Part shown: piece after piece, positions 7,448-16,055 of the stretch
How the letters are laid out: the number at the start of each line of letters is the position of its first letter
How positions within the stretch are numbered: position 1 is the first letter of the stretch
NCBI RefSeq assembly: GCF_003053845.1
Contig: NZ_QAYG01000013.1
Coordinates: 1-64,000 of the forward strand
Source of the DNA: Breoghania corrubedonensis
Lineage (GTDB): Bacteria; Pseudomonadota; Alphaproteobacteria; Rhizobiales; Stappiaceae
DNA length: 64,000 nt
Reading direction: 5' to 3'
Translations under genes and position numbers: made by a program
The notes under the pieces: model-generated
Database searches by the model: none
Told to the model about the DNA's origin: nothing
Seen by the model: only the letters and a program-made list of their open reading frames with translations

Positions 7448-9286
7448 TCAAGCGGCGGCGGTCTGCGCCAGAAAGCCACCGGACTGGCGTTCCCAAAGGC
7501 TGGCATAAAGACCTCCCGCCTCAAGCAGCTCCCGGTGCGTCCCCTGTTCGATGATATCACCAGCATCCATCACGACGAGCCGGTCCATCGCCGCGATGGT
7601 CGACAGTCGGTGCGCGATCGCGAGCACGGTCTTGCCCTCCATGAGGACGTTCAACTGCTCCTGAATCGCCGCCTCCACTTCCGAATCAAGTGCGGATGTC
7701 GCTTCGTCGAGCACCAGTATCGGCGCATTCTTCAACAAGACGCGCGCGATGGCGATGCGCTGGCGTTGTCCGCCGGAAAGCTTCACGCCGCGTTCGCCGA
7801 CGAGTGCGGCAAACCCGCTGCGTCCGGCCCGATCGCGCAGTTCGGGAATGAACCCGTCGGCCTGGGCGCGCTGGACGGCCTCCAGAACGTCCTCGCTGTC
7901 CGCGTCGGGCTGGCCGTAGACGATATTGTCGTGGACAGAACGATGCAGGAGCGCGGTGTCCTGTGTGACCATGCCGATATGGCGACGCAGAGAGTCCTGG
8001 GTGACGTCCGAGATATTCTGCCCGTCGATGAGAATGCGCCCCGACTCCAGATCGTAGAAGCGGAGCAGCAGGTTGACGAGCGTCGACTTGCCGGCACCAG
8101 AGCGCCCGACCACACCGACCTTCTCGCCTGCCTTGATCGTCAGCGAAAGATCGTCGATGACGCCGCCTTCCTTGCCGTAGTGAAATCCGATCCGCTCAAA
8201 CCGGATCTCCCCGCATGGAACGCTCAGCTCCCGCGCGCCAGGCTTGTCGACGACACTCGTGGGCCGCGACAGGGTCTCGATGCCGTTCTGAACCGTCCCG
8301 ACATTCTCGAAAAGCGCGGTCACAGTGCGCAGGATCCAGCCCGACATCTGGTTGAGACGGATGGAAAGCCCGTTGGCCAGCGCCACGGCGCCGACGGTAA
8401 TGGCACCGGTGTGCCACAGCCAAAGAGACAACGCGCCAACGCCCACGATCAAAAGGCTGTTGAGCACCGTGAGCACGACCGTCATCGACACGATGGCACG
8501 CAAAAGCCGCCGCATCGCGCCAAGCTGGCGCTCCAGCCCTTCAAGCACGAAGCCCTCGGCCCGTTCGGGATCGGAGAAGAGCTTCAAGGACTGGATATTG
8601 GTGAAGCTGTCGACAATACGCCCGGAAAGCGCGGAATTGGCCTCGGCGACGGCGGCTGAGCGCGCGCGCACGGGCGGGACCAGATACAGGATCGTCGCCC
8701 CGTACCCGATGGTCCAAAGCACCAGCGGCAGGGCCATGCGCCAGTCGAGTCCGACGAAAAGCGCCAGCGTTCCCGCCAGATAGATGAACAGAAACCAGAC
8801 GCCGTCCACGACATTGACCACGCTTTCGCGCAGCGCCATGCCGGTCTGCATCACCTTTTGCGCCACACGTCCGGCGAAGTCGTCCTGAAAGAAGGAAAGG
8901 CTCTGGCGCTGCACATAGCGATAGCTGCGCCAGCGCACGATGGCCGTCAGCCCGGGAACCAGCGCGAGATTGATGAGCCCGCGCGCCAGCAGCGTCAGTA
9001 CCGGCCGCATTACCAGAACCACGAAGGCCATGCCGGCCAGAACGGGCCCCTGCGTTTCGAAGAAGGCGTCGGGACCGTTGGCGTTCATCAGGTCGACCAG
9101 ATCGCCGACGAAAACGAATAGCGCCATTTCCGCCAGCGCGGCCAGAAGTGATATGAAAAGCGTCACCGCCAGAAGCCGCCACCATGGCTTCAGGTGGTAG
9201 AGGTAGAATCCCCGCGCGGTATCGGGCGGACATTCGACGGGACTATCCTCAAACGGCTTCAGCAGGTTTTCGAACCAGGCGAACAT
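7448..9286 (-). CDS. ABC transporter, fused membrane and ATPase half-exporter
   Basis: A 612-residue type IV ABC exporter half-transporter. The N-terminal region to about 330 holds about six hydrophobic helices. The C-terminal ATPase has Walker A (GRSGAGKST), a Q-loop (MVTQDTALLHRSV), signature LSGGQRQR, Walker B (ILVLDEATSALD) and a switch His (AIAHRLST), so it should be active. It probably works as a homodimer exporting a lipid, drug or peptide; the substrate is unknown. The ATG at 9286 begins the conserved MFAWFENLLKPF segment; in-frame codons up to 9514 would overlap the divergent trmL and are not favoured. Confidence 0.9.
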   Translation of the reverse strand: MFAWFENLLKPFEDSPVECPPDTARGFYLYHLKPWWRLLAVTLFISLLAALAEMALFVFVGDLVDLMNANGPDAFFETQGPVLAGMAFVVLVMRPVLTLLARGLINLALVPGLTAIVRWRSYRYVQRQSLSFFQDDFAGRVAQKVMQTGMALRESVVNVVDGVWFLFIYLAGTLALFVGLDWRMALPLVLWTIGYGATILYLVPPVRARSAAVAEANSALSGRIVDSFTNIQSLKLFSDPERAEGFVLEGLERQLGAMRRLLRAIVSMTVVLTVLNSLLIVGVGALSLWLWHTGAITVGAVALANGLSIRLNQMSGWILRTVTALFENVGTVQNGIETLSRPTSVVDKPGARELSVPCGEIRFERIGFHYGKEGGVIDDLSLTIKAGEKVGVVGRSGAGKSTLVNLLLRFYDLESGRILIDGQNISDVTQDSLRRHIGMVTQDTALLHRSVHDNIVYGQPDADSEDVLEAVQRAQADGFIPELRDRAGRSGFAALVGERGVKLSGGQRQRIAIARVLLKNAPILVLDEATSALDSEVEAAIQEQLNVLMEGKTVLAIAHRLSTIAAMDRLVVMDAGDIIEQGTHRELLEAGGLYASLWERQSGGFLAQTAAA

Positions 9287-9424
9287 CGCTATCCCGTGAC
9301 TTGCGGCCCTTCGACCGAATCGGCCCCGGCCTGGCAGCTCTGAAGATAGGACTGCCGCGCCGTGGATCAACTTCACAACAGCCTCCTTGCCGGAAGGCGG
9401 GATCTCCAGCCCGATGACACCCAG

Positions 9425-9883
9425 ATGCCCGATATAGCCCTCTTCCAGCCCGACATTCCGCAGAACACCGGTACCATCCTGCGCATGGCAGCCTGCCTCG
9501 GGCTGACGGTACATCTGATCGAGCCGGCGGGCTTCGCGCTGTCAGATCGAAATTTCCGCCGTGCCGGCCTCGACTATCTCGACCAGGCCGCCATGCGCCG
9601 CCACGTTGACTGGTCCGCCTTCCGCGACTGGCAGACGAAAACCGGCCGACGGCTGTTGCTGCTCACCACGAAGGCGGACATCGTCTATACCGACTTCTCG
9701 TTCAGGGAAGATGATATCCTGCTTCTTGGACGCGAAAGCGCCGGCGCGCCGCCAGAGGTCCACGCCGGCGCCGATGCACGGCTGAAGATCGCGATGCGGC
9801 CGCAGACGCGCTCGCTCAACATCGCCCTTGCCGCCGCAATGATCACGGGAGAAGCCTTGCGACAGACGGATCAATTCCCCTAA
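9425..9883 (+). CDS. trmL: tRNA (cytidine/uridine-34-2'-O)-methyltransferase
   Basis: SPOUT-class enzyme that methylates the ribose of the wobble base in tRNA-Leu. The 152-residue protein starts with the family's IALFQPDIPQNTG segment. It ends with the trefoil-knot SAM region: LLLGRESAGAPPEV near 100-113, then IAMRPQTRSLNIALAAAM near 119-136. The ATG at 9425 is chosen because it directly precedes the conserved N-terminus; the frame is open from 9362 but that leader is not family-like. Divergent from the ABC exporter and followed 29 bases later by hemF. Confidence 0.93.
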   Translation: MPDIALFQPDIPQNTGTILRMAACLGLTVHLIEPAGFALSDRNFRRAGLDYLDQAAMRRHVDWSAFRDWQTKTGRRLLLLTTKADIVYTDFSFREDDILLLGRESAGAPPEVHAGADARLKIAMRPQTRSLNIALAAAMITGEALRQTDQFP

Positions 9884-9912
9884 ATCTTCATTAGGGAGAA
9901 ACAGGAGGACTC

Positions 9913-10827
9913 ATGAGCGATCGGGGCGGGCCGATTCCGGAGGGGATCGAGGAAAAGAAGGTGGAGGCGGCGGACTGGTTCCGTTCACTGCGTGACAAGA
10001 TCTGCGCTCTTTTCGAGGAGCTTGAGGACGAGATCGGGCCGCGCGGCGGACCGCGTGGGGAAAAACCGGCCGCCCGCTTCAAGCGCGAGCCGTGGGAACG
10101 TACCGATCACTCGGGCGAAAAGGGCGGCGGCGGCGAAATGTCGATGATGACGGGCGGGCGTCTCTTCGAGAAGGCCGGCATCCACATCTCGACCGTTCAC
10201 GGCGAATTCTCACCGGAATTCCGCGACCAGATACCGGGCGCTTCCGAGGATCCGCGTTTCTGGGCGTCCGGCATCTCGCTGATTGCCCATCCGCATAATC
10301 CGAATGTGCCCGCCGTCCACATGAACACCCGCATGGTGGTCACCACCCGGCAATGGTTCGGTGGCGGCGCCGACCTGACACCGATGCTGGAAGACCGGCG
10401 CACCCAGGATGATCCCGATACAAAAGCCTTCCATGCAGCCATGGAAGCCGCTTGCGAGGACCATGCGAGTATCGACTACCAGCGTTACAAGACGTGGTGC
10501 GACGAGTATTTTTTCCTTGCCCACCGCAACGAGCCGCGCGGCGTCGGCGGAATTTTCTACGACTATCTGAATTCCGGAGACTGGGTGGCCGATTTCGCAT
10601 TCACCAAGGACGTTGGCCTCGCGTTTCTTGGCATCTATGCCGAGATCGTTCGCAACAATTACCTGAGGCCCTGGACCGAGGAACAGCGCGAGGAACAGCT
10701 CGTGCGTCGCGGCCGCTACGTGGAATACAACCTGCTTTACGACCGCGGCACGATCTTCGGCCTGAAGACCGGCGGCAACGTCGCCTCGATCCTGTCGTCC
10801 ATGCCCCCCGTGGTGAAGTGGCCTTGA
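9913..10827 (+). CDS. hemF: Oxygen-dependent coproporphyrinogen III oxidase
   Basis: Cytosolic haem-synthesis enzyme that oxidatively decarboxylates coproporphyrinogen III to protoporphyrinogen IX using O2. At 304 residues it is full length. Conserved parts include [20 protein letters not shown], the [12 protein letters not shown] region, and the C-terminal [16 protein letters not shown] and [11 protein letters not shown] segments. It starts at an ATG with AGGAGG about 6 bases upstream. Its presence shows aerobic haem synthesis, in line with the nearby bc1 operon. Convergent with cca. Confidence 0.97.
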   Translation: MSDRGGPIPEGIEEKKVEAADWFRSLRDKICALFEELEDEIGPRGGPRGEKPAARFKREPWERTDHSGEKGGGGEMSMMTGGRLFEKAGIHISTVHGEFSPEFRDQIPGASEDPRFWASGISLIAHPHNPNVPAVHMNTRMVVTTRQWFGGGADLTPMLEDRRTQDDPDTKAFHAAMEAACEDHASIDYQRYKTWCDEYFFLAHRNEPRGVGGIFYDYLNSGDWVADFAFTKDVGLAFLGIYAEIVRNNYLRPWTEEQREEQLVRRGRYVEYNLLYDRGTIFGLKTGGNVASILSSMPPVVKWP

Positions 10828-10916
10828 GTGCCGCGACCATCTGAATTGCACGGAGGGGGGGCGCATACGGGTCACCCCCGACCGGCGCGAGCGGGCATGT
10901 GCCGGCAATCGCGAGA

Positions 10917-12176
10917 TCAGACAGACGCCAGCAACGCGTCCCTGCCGAGCGTAAAGCCCGATGCGATCCAGTCAGCCTCGATGGCCCTGAGCGCTTCGCC
11001 GAGCCCCGGCCCCGGCTTCATCCCAAGCGCAAGGAGATCACGGCCCGCAACGGGAAAGACCGGCACGGTCTGCGCGCGCAGTGAAACGATCAAACGCCGC
11101 CAGGACTGATCCTGTGCCCCCGCCGCAACGCGGCACCAGGCGAGCAGCGCCGCATCGATCGCCGTTTCATGGCCCAGCCGGTAGAGCCGTTCGCGGCACG
11201 CGATGTCGTCAAGCGCCGGCGAAAACGACGATGCGGCGACCAGGACGAGTGCCATGCGCCCCGCTTCCGCATTGGAAAGACGAAGTCGTTCGAAGAGCCG
11301 GTCCACGTCTTCCTGAACGAAGCACGACAATGCGGCAAGGCGCAGGATGGCATCGCCCGCTTCCGCGGCAAAATCCTTCAGGCGGTGAAGATGCGCAAAG
11401 TCCTCCAGCCGCACCACCCCGCCGAACGCGATCTCGATGATGCCCGTCTCCGCCATCACGCCCACCGTTTCCACCGCATACGGAGCCGGCAGGATGCGAC
11501 GGATCTCGTGGCCGACACGTTCGCCCGAAAGCTGACGAATTCCCTCGCGTGCGGCGATGACGGCGGAAAGCCCGGCCGCATCGATGGCGCCGGATCCATA
11601 GTGCGCATGGAAACGGAAGAAGCGCAGGATGCGCAGGTAGTCCTCGCGGATGCGTGCATGAGGATCGCCGATGAACCGCACGCGACGGGCAAGGCAATCG
11701 GCATGCCCTTCTCCCGTTGGATCGTGGATGGCCCCGTCGGGATCGGCATAGAGCGCGTTCATGGTGAAATCGCGCCGCGCCGCATCCGCCTGCCAGTCCC
11801 GCGAGAACCGCACCACCGCGTGCCGGCCGAACGTTTCCACGTCCTCGCGCAGCGTCGTCACCTCGTAGGGCGTACCGCCGCTGACCACGGTGATCGTTCC
11901 GTGTTCGATACCGGTCGGAATGGGCTTGAGCCCTGCGGCTTTCGCGCGTTCCATGACCGTTTGAGGCAATGCGGTGGTCGCGATGTCGACATCGCCGACG
12001 GGTTCGCCCAGCAGCGTATTGCGCACGGCCCCGCCAACCACGCGCGCCGTATCGCCATCGATCGCGATCGCGTCGAACACGCGACGGATGCTCGCGCTCG
12101 TGAGCCATGGCGCGTCGGTTAGTCGTGCGGGCAAGGGCCTATTCCAGCTTGCCGGGGACGAGTTTGCCGTTTTCAT
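10917..12176 (-). CDS. CCA tRNA nucleotidyltransferase / poly(A) polymerase family
   Basis: Class II nucleotidyltransferase that adds or repairs the tRNA 3' CCA end; some relatives are poly(A) polymerases. The catalytic motif is clear (GGAVRNTLLGEPVGDVDIATT, Asp-x-Asp), followed by RRDFTMNALY and the RFIGDPHARIREDYLRILRFFRF helix. The chosen ATG at 12176 gives 419 residues and overlaps the DUF6111 gene by 38 bases. A TTG at 12134, just past the DUF6111 stop, would begin closer to the family N-terminus and is a real alternative. Last gene of the DUF1285-NUDIX-DUF6111-cca operon. Confidence 0.92.
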   Translation of the reverse strand: MKTANSSPASWNRPLPARLTDAPWLTSASIRRVFDAIAIDGDTARVVGGAVRNTLLGEPVGDVDIATTALPQTVMERAKAAGLKPIPTGIEHGTITVVSGGTPYEVTTLREDVETFGRHAVVRFSRDWQADAARRDFTMNALYADPDGAIHDPTGEGHADCLARRVRFIGDPHARIREDYLRILRFFRFHAHYGSGAIDAAGLSAVIAAREGIRQLSGERVGHEIRRILPAPYAVETVGVMAETGIIEIAFGGVVRLEDFAHLHRLKDFAAEAGDAILRLAALSCFVQEDVDRLFERLRLSNAEAGRMALVLVAASSFSPALDDIACRERLYRLGHETAIDAALLAWCRVAAGAQDQSWRRLIVSLRAQTVPVFPVAGRDLLALGMKPGPGLGEALRAIEADWIASGFTLGRDALLASV

Positions 12177-12399
12177 ACTGCATCGGCGTATAGGTCGCGT
12201 CCGCGTTGTCGTCCTCGAAGGAGGCCAGCATGACGAGGCTGACAATCACGATGACACCACCGATGAGCGACAGCCACAGCATCGGCGCGTCGCGCCAGTT
12301 TTCCGCGGATGCCGAGCGTCGGACAATCATCAGCCACACGCCATAGGCGATGAATGGCAGGAGAAAGAGCAAAAAGTGTACGACGATGACCCGCAACAT
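12139..12399 (-). CDS. DUF6111 family small membrane protein
   Basis: An 86-residue protein with two membrane helices (about 3-24 and 42-62) separated by a short charged loop containing ASAENWRDAP. The C-terminal tail has the conserved-looking YTPMQYENGKLVPGKLE. This matches the DUF6111 family of alphaproteobacteria, whose function is unknown. It starts 5 bases after the NUDIX stop codon and overlaps the start of cca, so it is translated as part of this operon. Confidence 0.85.
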   Translation of the reverse strand: MLRVIVVHFLLFLLPFIAYGVWLMIVRRSASAENWRDAPMLWLSLIGGVIVIVSLVMLASFEDDNADATYTPMQYENGKLVPGKLE

Positions 12400-12403
12400 G
12401 TTC

Positions 12404-13072
12404 TCAGCCGTATACCGTATCGTAGAGGCTACGCAAGATCCCTGCGGTCACACCCCAGATATATCTGCTCTCATAGGGCATGGCGTAGAAATAGCGCCGG
12501 GCGCCCTGCCATTCCCGTGACAGCTTCTGATGGTTGCCGGGCGACATCAGAAACGCCAGCGGCACCTCGAATATATCCGCGACTTCGCCGGGTTCGGGAC
12601 GCAGGTTGAAGCCCTCGCGTACAAAGCCCACCACCGGCACGATCCGGAAGCCTGAGCCGGTGAGATAGGGGCCGAGCCGTCCGATCGGCTCCACGAAATC
12701 GGGGGCGAGGCCGATTTCCTCGTGCGCCTCGCGCAGCGCCGCATCCGTGGCGTCACGGTCTCCCGCGTCGATCTTTCCCCCAGGAAAAGCGACTTGCCCC
12801 GCGTGGCTCGACAGGTGATCTGTTCGCAGCGTCAGCAGCACGCTTGCTTCCCGTCCGCGGTCGACGACGGGAATGAGAACCGCCGCATCGCGCAAAGAGC
12901 GCTTGGACGATTCGGGAAACAGCGTTGGATTGAGAACGTGGTCGCCCGTTTCCCGGCCCACCTGGTCAAGGCGCATGCGAGCGCGTTCTCGAAACGCGTA
13001 AGCGGAGAAATCACCCATATCAGGCGACGTCGCATTATCGCCGGAAACTATTCCGAGCGTTTCACTCGTCAT
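12404..13072 (-). CDS. NUDIX hydrolase, CoA pyrophosphatase-like
   Basis: A NUDIX protein of 222 residues. The NUDIX box reads GGKIDAGDRDATDAALREAHEEIGL. The preceding LLTLRTDHLSSHAGQVAFPGG is the UPF0035-type motif of CoA pyrophosphatases (NudL/PCD1), so hydrolysis of CoA or acyl-CoA is likely. The ATG at 13072 is used; AGGAGAGG lies about 12 bases upstream. An ATG at 13102 would add ten residues and overlap the DUF1285 stop, but its ribosome site abuts the codon. It is coupled to the DUF1285 gene upstream and DUF6111 downstream. Confidence 0.9.
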   Translation of the reverse strand: MTSETLGIVSGDNATSPDMGDFSAYAFRERARMRLDQVGRETGDHVLNPTLFPESSKRSLRDAAVLIPVVDRGREASVLLTLRTDHLSSHAGQVAFPGGKIDAGDRDATDAALREAHEEIGLAPDFVEPIGRLGPYLTGSGFRIVPVVGFVREGFNLRPEPGEVADIFEVPLAFLMSPGNHQKLSREWQGARRYFYAMPYESRYIWGVTAGILRSLYDTVYG

Positions 13073-13091
13073 TCCTGCCAAGCGCCTCTCC

Positions 13092-13724
13092 TCACCTTTC
13101 ATCCTCCCCGGACCGGGCAGAATGCTGCGGATGCATCTCGAAGAAGCACCCGCCACTCCATACGCCAAACCGTGCCGCGCCGTCCCCGGCCGTCTCCGTC
13201 GCGAGATCGGCCAGCTCATAGAGAAGCGGCCGCGCGAGCTTCGCTTCCAGCCGTCCCCGAACCAGTATATAGGGTATGAGGCCGCCCGTTTCCTCCTCCT
13301 CGACAAACCGCAAGGCGTGATCCGCGCCGGCCTCGACCACATCGCCGACATTGGTCCGGAAGGTCAGCACCTGATCCTTACCCTCCCCGCGCGCATGCAT
13401 CTCCACTGCGAGGAAAGGCGCGTCCTCGACCGTGATGCCGATCTTTTCCACCGGAGTTACGAGGTAGTATTCTCCATCGCCATCGCGGCGCAGAACCGTC
13501 GAAAACAGACGCACGAGTGCTTCACGATTGATCGGCGTGCCCATGTAGTACCAAGACCCGTCGGCCGCGATGCGCATGTCGATCGCGCCGCAATAGTCAG
13601 GCTCCCAGCGCTCCACCGGCGGAAGCCCCTTGCCGGAAGGCGCGGCGCGGCGGATCAGCTCCTGCAACGCGTTCGGGGTCACGTCAATGTGATGTGGCAT
13701 GTCTCCGTCTTTTTTCGCGCTCAT
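13092..13724 (-). CDS. DUF1285 family protein
   Basis: A 210-residue soluble protein that matches DUF1285 by its core: GLPPVERWEPDYCGAIDMRI, then DGSWYYMGTPINREALVRLFSTVLRRD, then YYLVTPVEKIGITVEDAPFLAVEM. There is no signal peptide or membrane helix. Function is unknown; in alphaproteobacteria this gene often heads an operon with a NUDIX hydrolase and cca, as here. The start is ATG 13724; MPHHID eight residues in is a possible later start. Confidence 0.88.
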   Translation of the reverse strand: MSAKKDGDMPHHIDVTPNALQELIRRAAPSGKGLPPVERWEPDYCGAIDMRIAADGSWYYMGTPINREALVRLFSTVLRRDGDGEYYLVTPVEKIGITVEDAPFLAVEMHARGEGKDQVLTFRTNVGDVVEAGADHALRFVEEEETGGLIPYILVRGRLEAKLARPLLYELADLATETAGDGAARFGVWSGGCFFEMHPQHSARSGEDER

Positions 13725-14057
13725 ATTTCACCAATTCCTACGCACTATAGCTGACATTCTTGCCTTCTTTCTGTCAGTATTGCTCCCTCAAATCCAATGG
13801 TCGGCCATGAATGGCATCGTGGCCGCCGGTCAAGTGGATTGTGTTCCCCTTCACATCGCGGAAGGACCGCCGCACAACACAGTAGGATTACCGCGCTTGA
13901 CGCGCGGCGCCAGCGCCGCATTGTGGAGACGACTTGAGTCCGCGCCCTGATGCCCTTCCGCGCAGGACCGACGTTGGGCAAAGACTGATTACCTGAAGGA
14001 CTTTCATGCAGGACCGGCGACATCGAGCCGGCCTTCGGCTCAGGGACGGGGAGACGA
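13725..14057. other. Intergenic region between divergent DUF1285 and moxR operons
   Basis: 333 bases that must hold two divergent promoters. No coding sequence with family-like features, no strong hairpin and no tRNA is seen. The open frames here are Cys/Arg-rich and look like chance. Confidence 0.6.
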
Positions 14058-15056
14058 ATGAGCGCCTATCAAGCTACTGAATCCGACGCCGTCGTTGCCG
14101 AGACGGAGGCCGCCGTAAACCGTCTCGCCGCCGCGCGCGAGGAGATCGGCCGCGTGATCTTCGGCCAGCAGTCGGTCGTGGATAATTCGCTGATCACGAT
14201 CCTCGCCGGCGGCCACGGCCTTCTCGTCGGTGTGCCAGGTCTTGCCAAGACCAAGCTCGTGGAAACGCTCGGCACCGTGATCGGACTTGCGGCAAACCGC
14301 ATCCAGTTCACCCCCGACCTCATGCCGTCCGATATTCTGGGCGCGGAAGTGCTGGAACAGGCGTCGGACGGCACCCGTTCCTTCCGTTTCATTCCCGGCC
14401 CGGTCTTCGCCCAGTTGCTGATGGCCGACGAAATCAACCGCGCCAGCCCGCGCACGCAATCAGCACTGCTGCAGGCGATGCAGGAGTATCACGTCACCGT
14501 CGCCGGTCAGACCCACGACGTGCCGCGCCCATTTCACGTGCTGGCCACGCAAAATCCGCTGGAACAGGAGGGAACCTATCCCCTCCCCGAAGCACAGCTC
14601 GACCGCTTCCTGATGCAGATCGACGTCTACTATCCCGACATCGAGGCGGAACGGAAGATCCTGCTGGAGACAACCGGCTCGCGTGGTTCAACGGCCACTG
14701 CCGTGCTCAATGGCGTCGAGCTGAGCTCGTACCAGAACCTCGTGCGCCGGATACCGGTGGGAGACTCAGTGGTGGAAGCGATCCTTAAGCTGGTGCGCTC
14801 CGCCCGCCCCGGCGAAGGAGCGGACCCCATCACCGAACGCATCGCCTGGGGGCCGGGCCCGCGCGCCTCGCAAGCCCTGATGCTGACCGTAAGGGCCCGC
14901 GCGCTGCTGCAAGGCCGGTTGTCACCGTCCCTCGATGACGTCATGGCCATGGCCGAGCCGGTTCTGCAGCACCGCATGGCGCTCACGTTCGGCGCACGTG
15001 CGGATGGTCACACCGTGCGTGGCGTTATCGCCGAACTCAAGACGAAGCTGGCCTGA
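14058..15056 (+). CDS. MoxR-family AAA+ ATPase
   Basis: A 332-residue AAA+ chaperone-like ATPase of the MoxR group. Walker A is the MoxR-type GVPGLAKT (about 59-66), Walker B is LMADEINRA, and ATQNPLEQEGTYPLPEAQLDRF is the sensor-1 and pore region typical of the family. MoxR proteins usually remodel or activate VWA-domain partners. It heads an operon with DUF58, DUF4159 and a large membrane protein. The ATG at 14058 has GGGGAGACGA just upstream. Confidence 0.95.
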   Translation: MSAYQATESDAVVAETEAAVNRLAAAREEIGRVIFGQQSVVDNSLITILAGGHGLLVGVPGLAKTKLVETLGTVIGLAANRIQFTPDLMPSDILGAEVLEQASDGTRSFRFIPGPVFAQLLMADEINRASPRTQSALLQAMQEYHVTVAGQTHDVPRPFHVLATQNPLEQEGTYPLPEAQLDRFLMQIDVYYPDIEAERKILLETTGSRGSTATAVLNGVELSSYQNLVRRIPVGDSVVEAILKLVRSARPGEGADPITERIAWGPGPRASQALMLTVRARALLQGRLSPSLDDVMAMAEPVLQHRMALTFGARADGHTVRGVIAELKTKLA

Positions 15057-15116
15057 ATTTCAGCGCTTCTGCGCGGCACCCGGCCAACCAACCGCCGGGC
15101 CTGATACGGACGCAAG

Positions 15117-16055
15117 ATGCAGCCGACACCCGAGCCCGACATGCCCTCACAAGAGGCCTTGCTGAACGTCATCGGCGAAGCGCGTTCCCTGTCGGAGGCG
15201 TTGCCGGACCTGCTCGTGGAGGCCAAGCACATCGCCAACACTGTCGCGGCCGGCTGGCATGGCCGACGCAGGGCGGGACCGGGCGAAACCTTCTGGCAGT
15301 TCCGCCCCTTCAACATGGGCGAGCCGGTCAAGCGCATCGACTGGCGTCGGTCGGCGCGCGATGATCATCTTTTCGTGCGCGAACGCGAATGGGAAGCTGC
15401 CCACACCATCTGGCTGTGGCCGGATCTCTCTCCTTCCATGTCCTTTCGCTCCCGCCTAGCGGCAGCTTCCAAGCGTGATCGCGCGCTCGTGATCCTGCTG
15501 GGCCTTGCCGATCTGCTGGCCCGTGGCGGCGAACGCATTGGGCTGACGGGCCTGACCCGTCCCCTCTCGCATCGCAACGCCGCGGAAAAACTCGCGGCCG
15601 CCCTCAGCCATTCTTCCCCGCGTATTTCGCTGCCCGACACCCACTCCATCGGCCGGTTTTCCGAGGTGGTTCTGATCGGCGACCTGCTTGATCCGGTGGG
15701 CGAGACCGCGACCTGGGTCCAGCGCGTGGTCGCATCGGGCGCGCGCGGCCATCTGGTGCAGGTGATGGACCCGGTGGAGGAAACCTTTCCCTTCGCGGGA
15801 CGCACGGAATTCCGTGACCCGGAAACCGGCGCGCGGTTGACGGCGGGACGCGCGGAATCCTGGCGCGACGCCTATCAGCAGCGCCTCATCCGCCATCGCA
15901 CCGAACTCTCCGAACTGGCCCGCAAGGCGGGCTGGACGTTTCTCGTTCATCACACCGACCGCCCGGCGAACGAGCCGCTGCTCGCGCTGCATGCCCGCCT
16001 TGCCGACAATGCCGATGCGGCGCCGCGCAAGCCGGCCATGGCAAGGGGTGCATGA
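15117..16055 (+). CDS. DUF58 domain protein (MoxR partner)
   Basis: A 312-residue DUF58 protein. The signature region GPGETFWQFRPFNMGEPVKRIDWRRSARDDHLFVRE runs from about 51 to 85, followed by a VWA-like fold region starting at IWLWPDLSPSMSF. DUF58 proteins are usual partners of MoxR ATPases and are thought to act at the membrane in envelope or redox-enzyme maturation. No membrane helix is evident here. The gene lies 60 bases after moxR, and its TGA overlaps the ATG of the DUF4159 gene (ATGA), so the two are translationally coupled. Confidence 0.92.
   Translation: MQPTPEPDMPSQEALLNVIGEARSLSEALPDLLVEAKHIANTVAAGWHGRRRAGPGETFWQFRPFNMGEPVKRIDWRRSARDDHLFVREREWEAAHTIWLWPDLSPSMSFRSRLAAASKRDRALVILLGLADLLARGGERIGLTGLTRPLSHRNAAEKLAAALSHSSPRISLPDTHSIGRFSEVVLIGDLLDPVGETATWVQRVVASGARGHLVQVMDPVEETFPFAGRTEFRDPETGARLTAGRAESWRDAYQQRLIRHRTELSELARKAGWTFLVHHTDRPANEPLLALHARLADNADAAPRKPAMARGA

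Noticed and set aside
13745-14023. Possible Cys-rich small protein on the minus strand before moxR
   Set aside because: Basic, no signal or domain and occupies a divergent promoter region.
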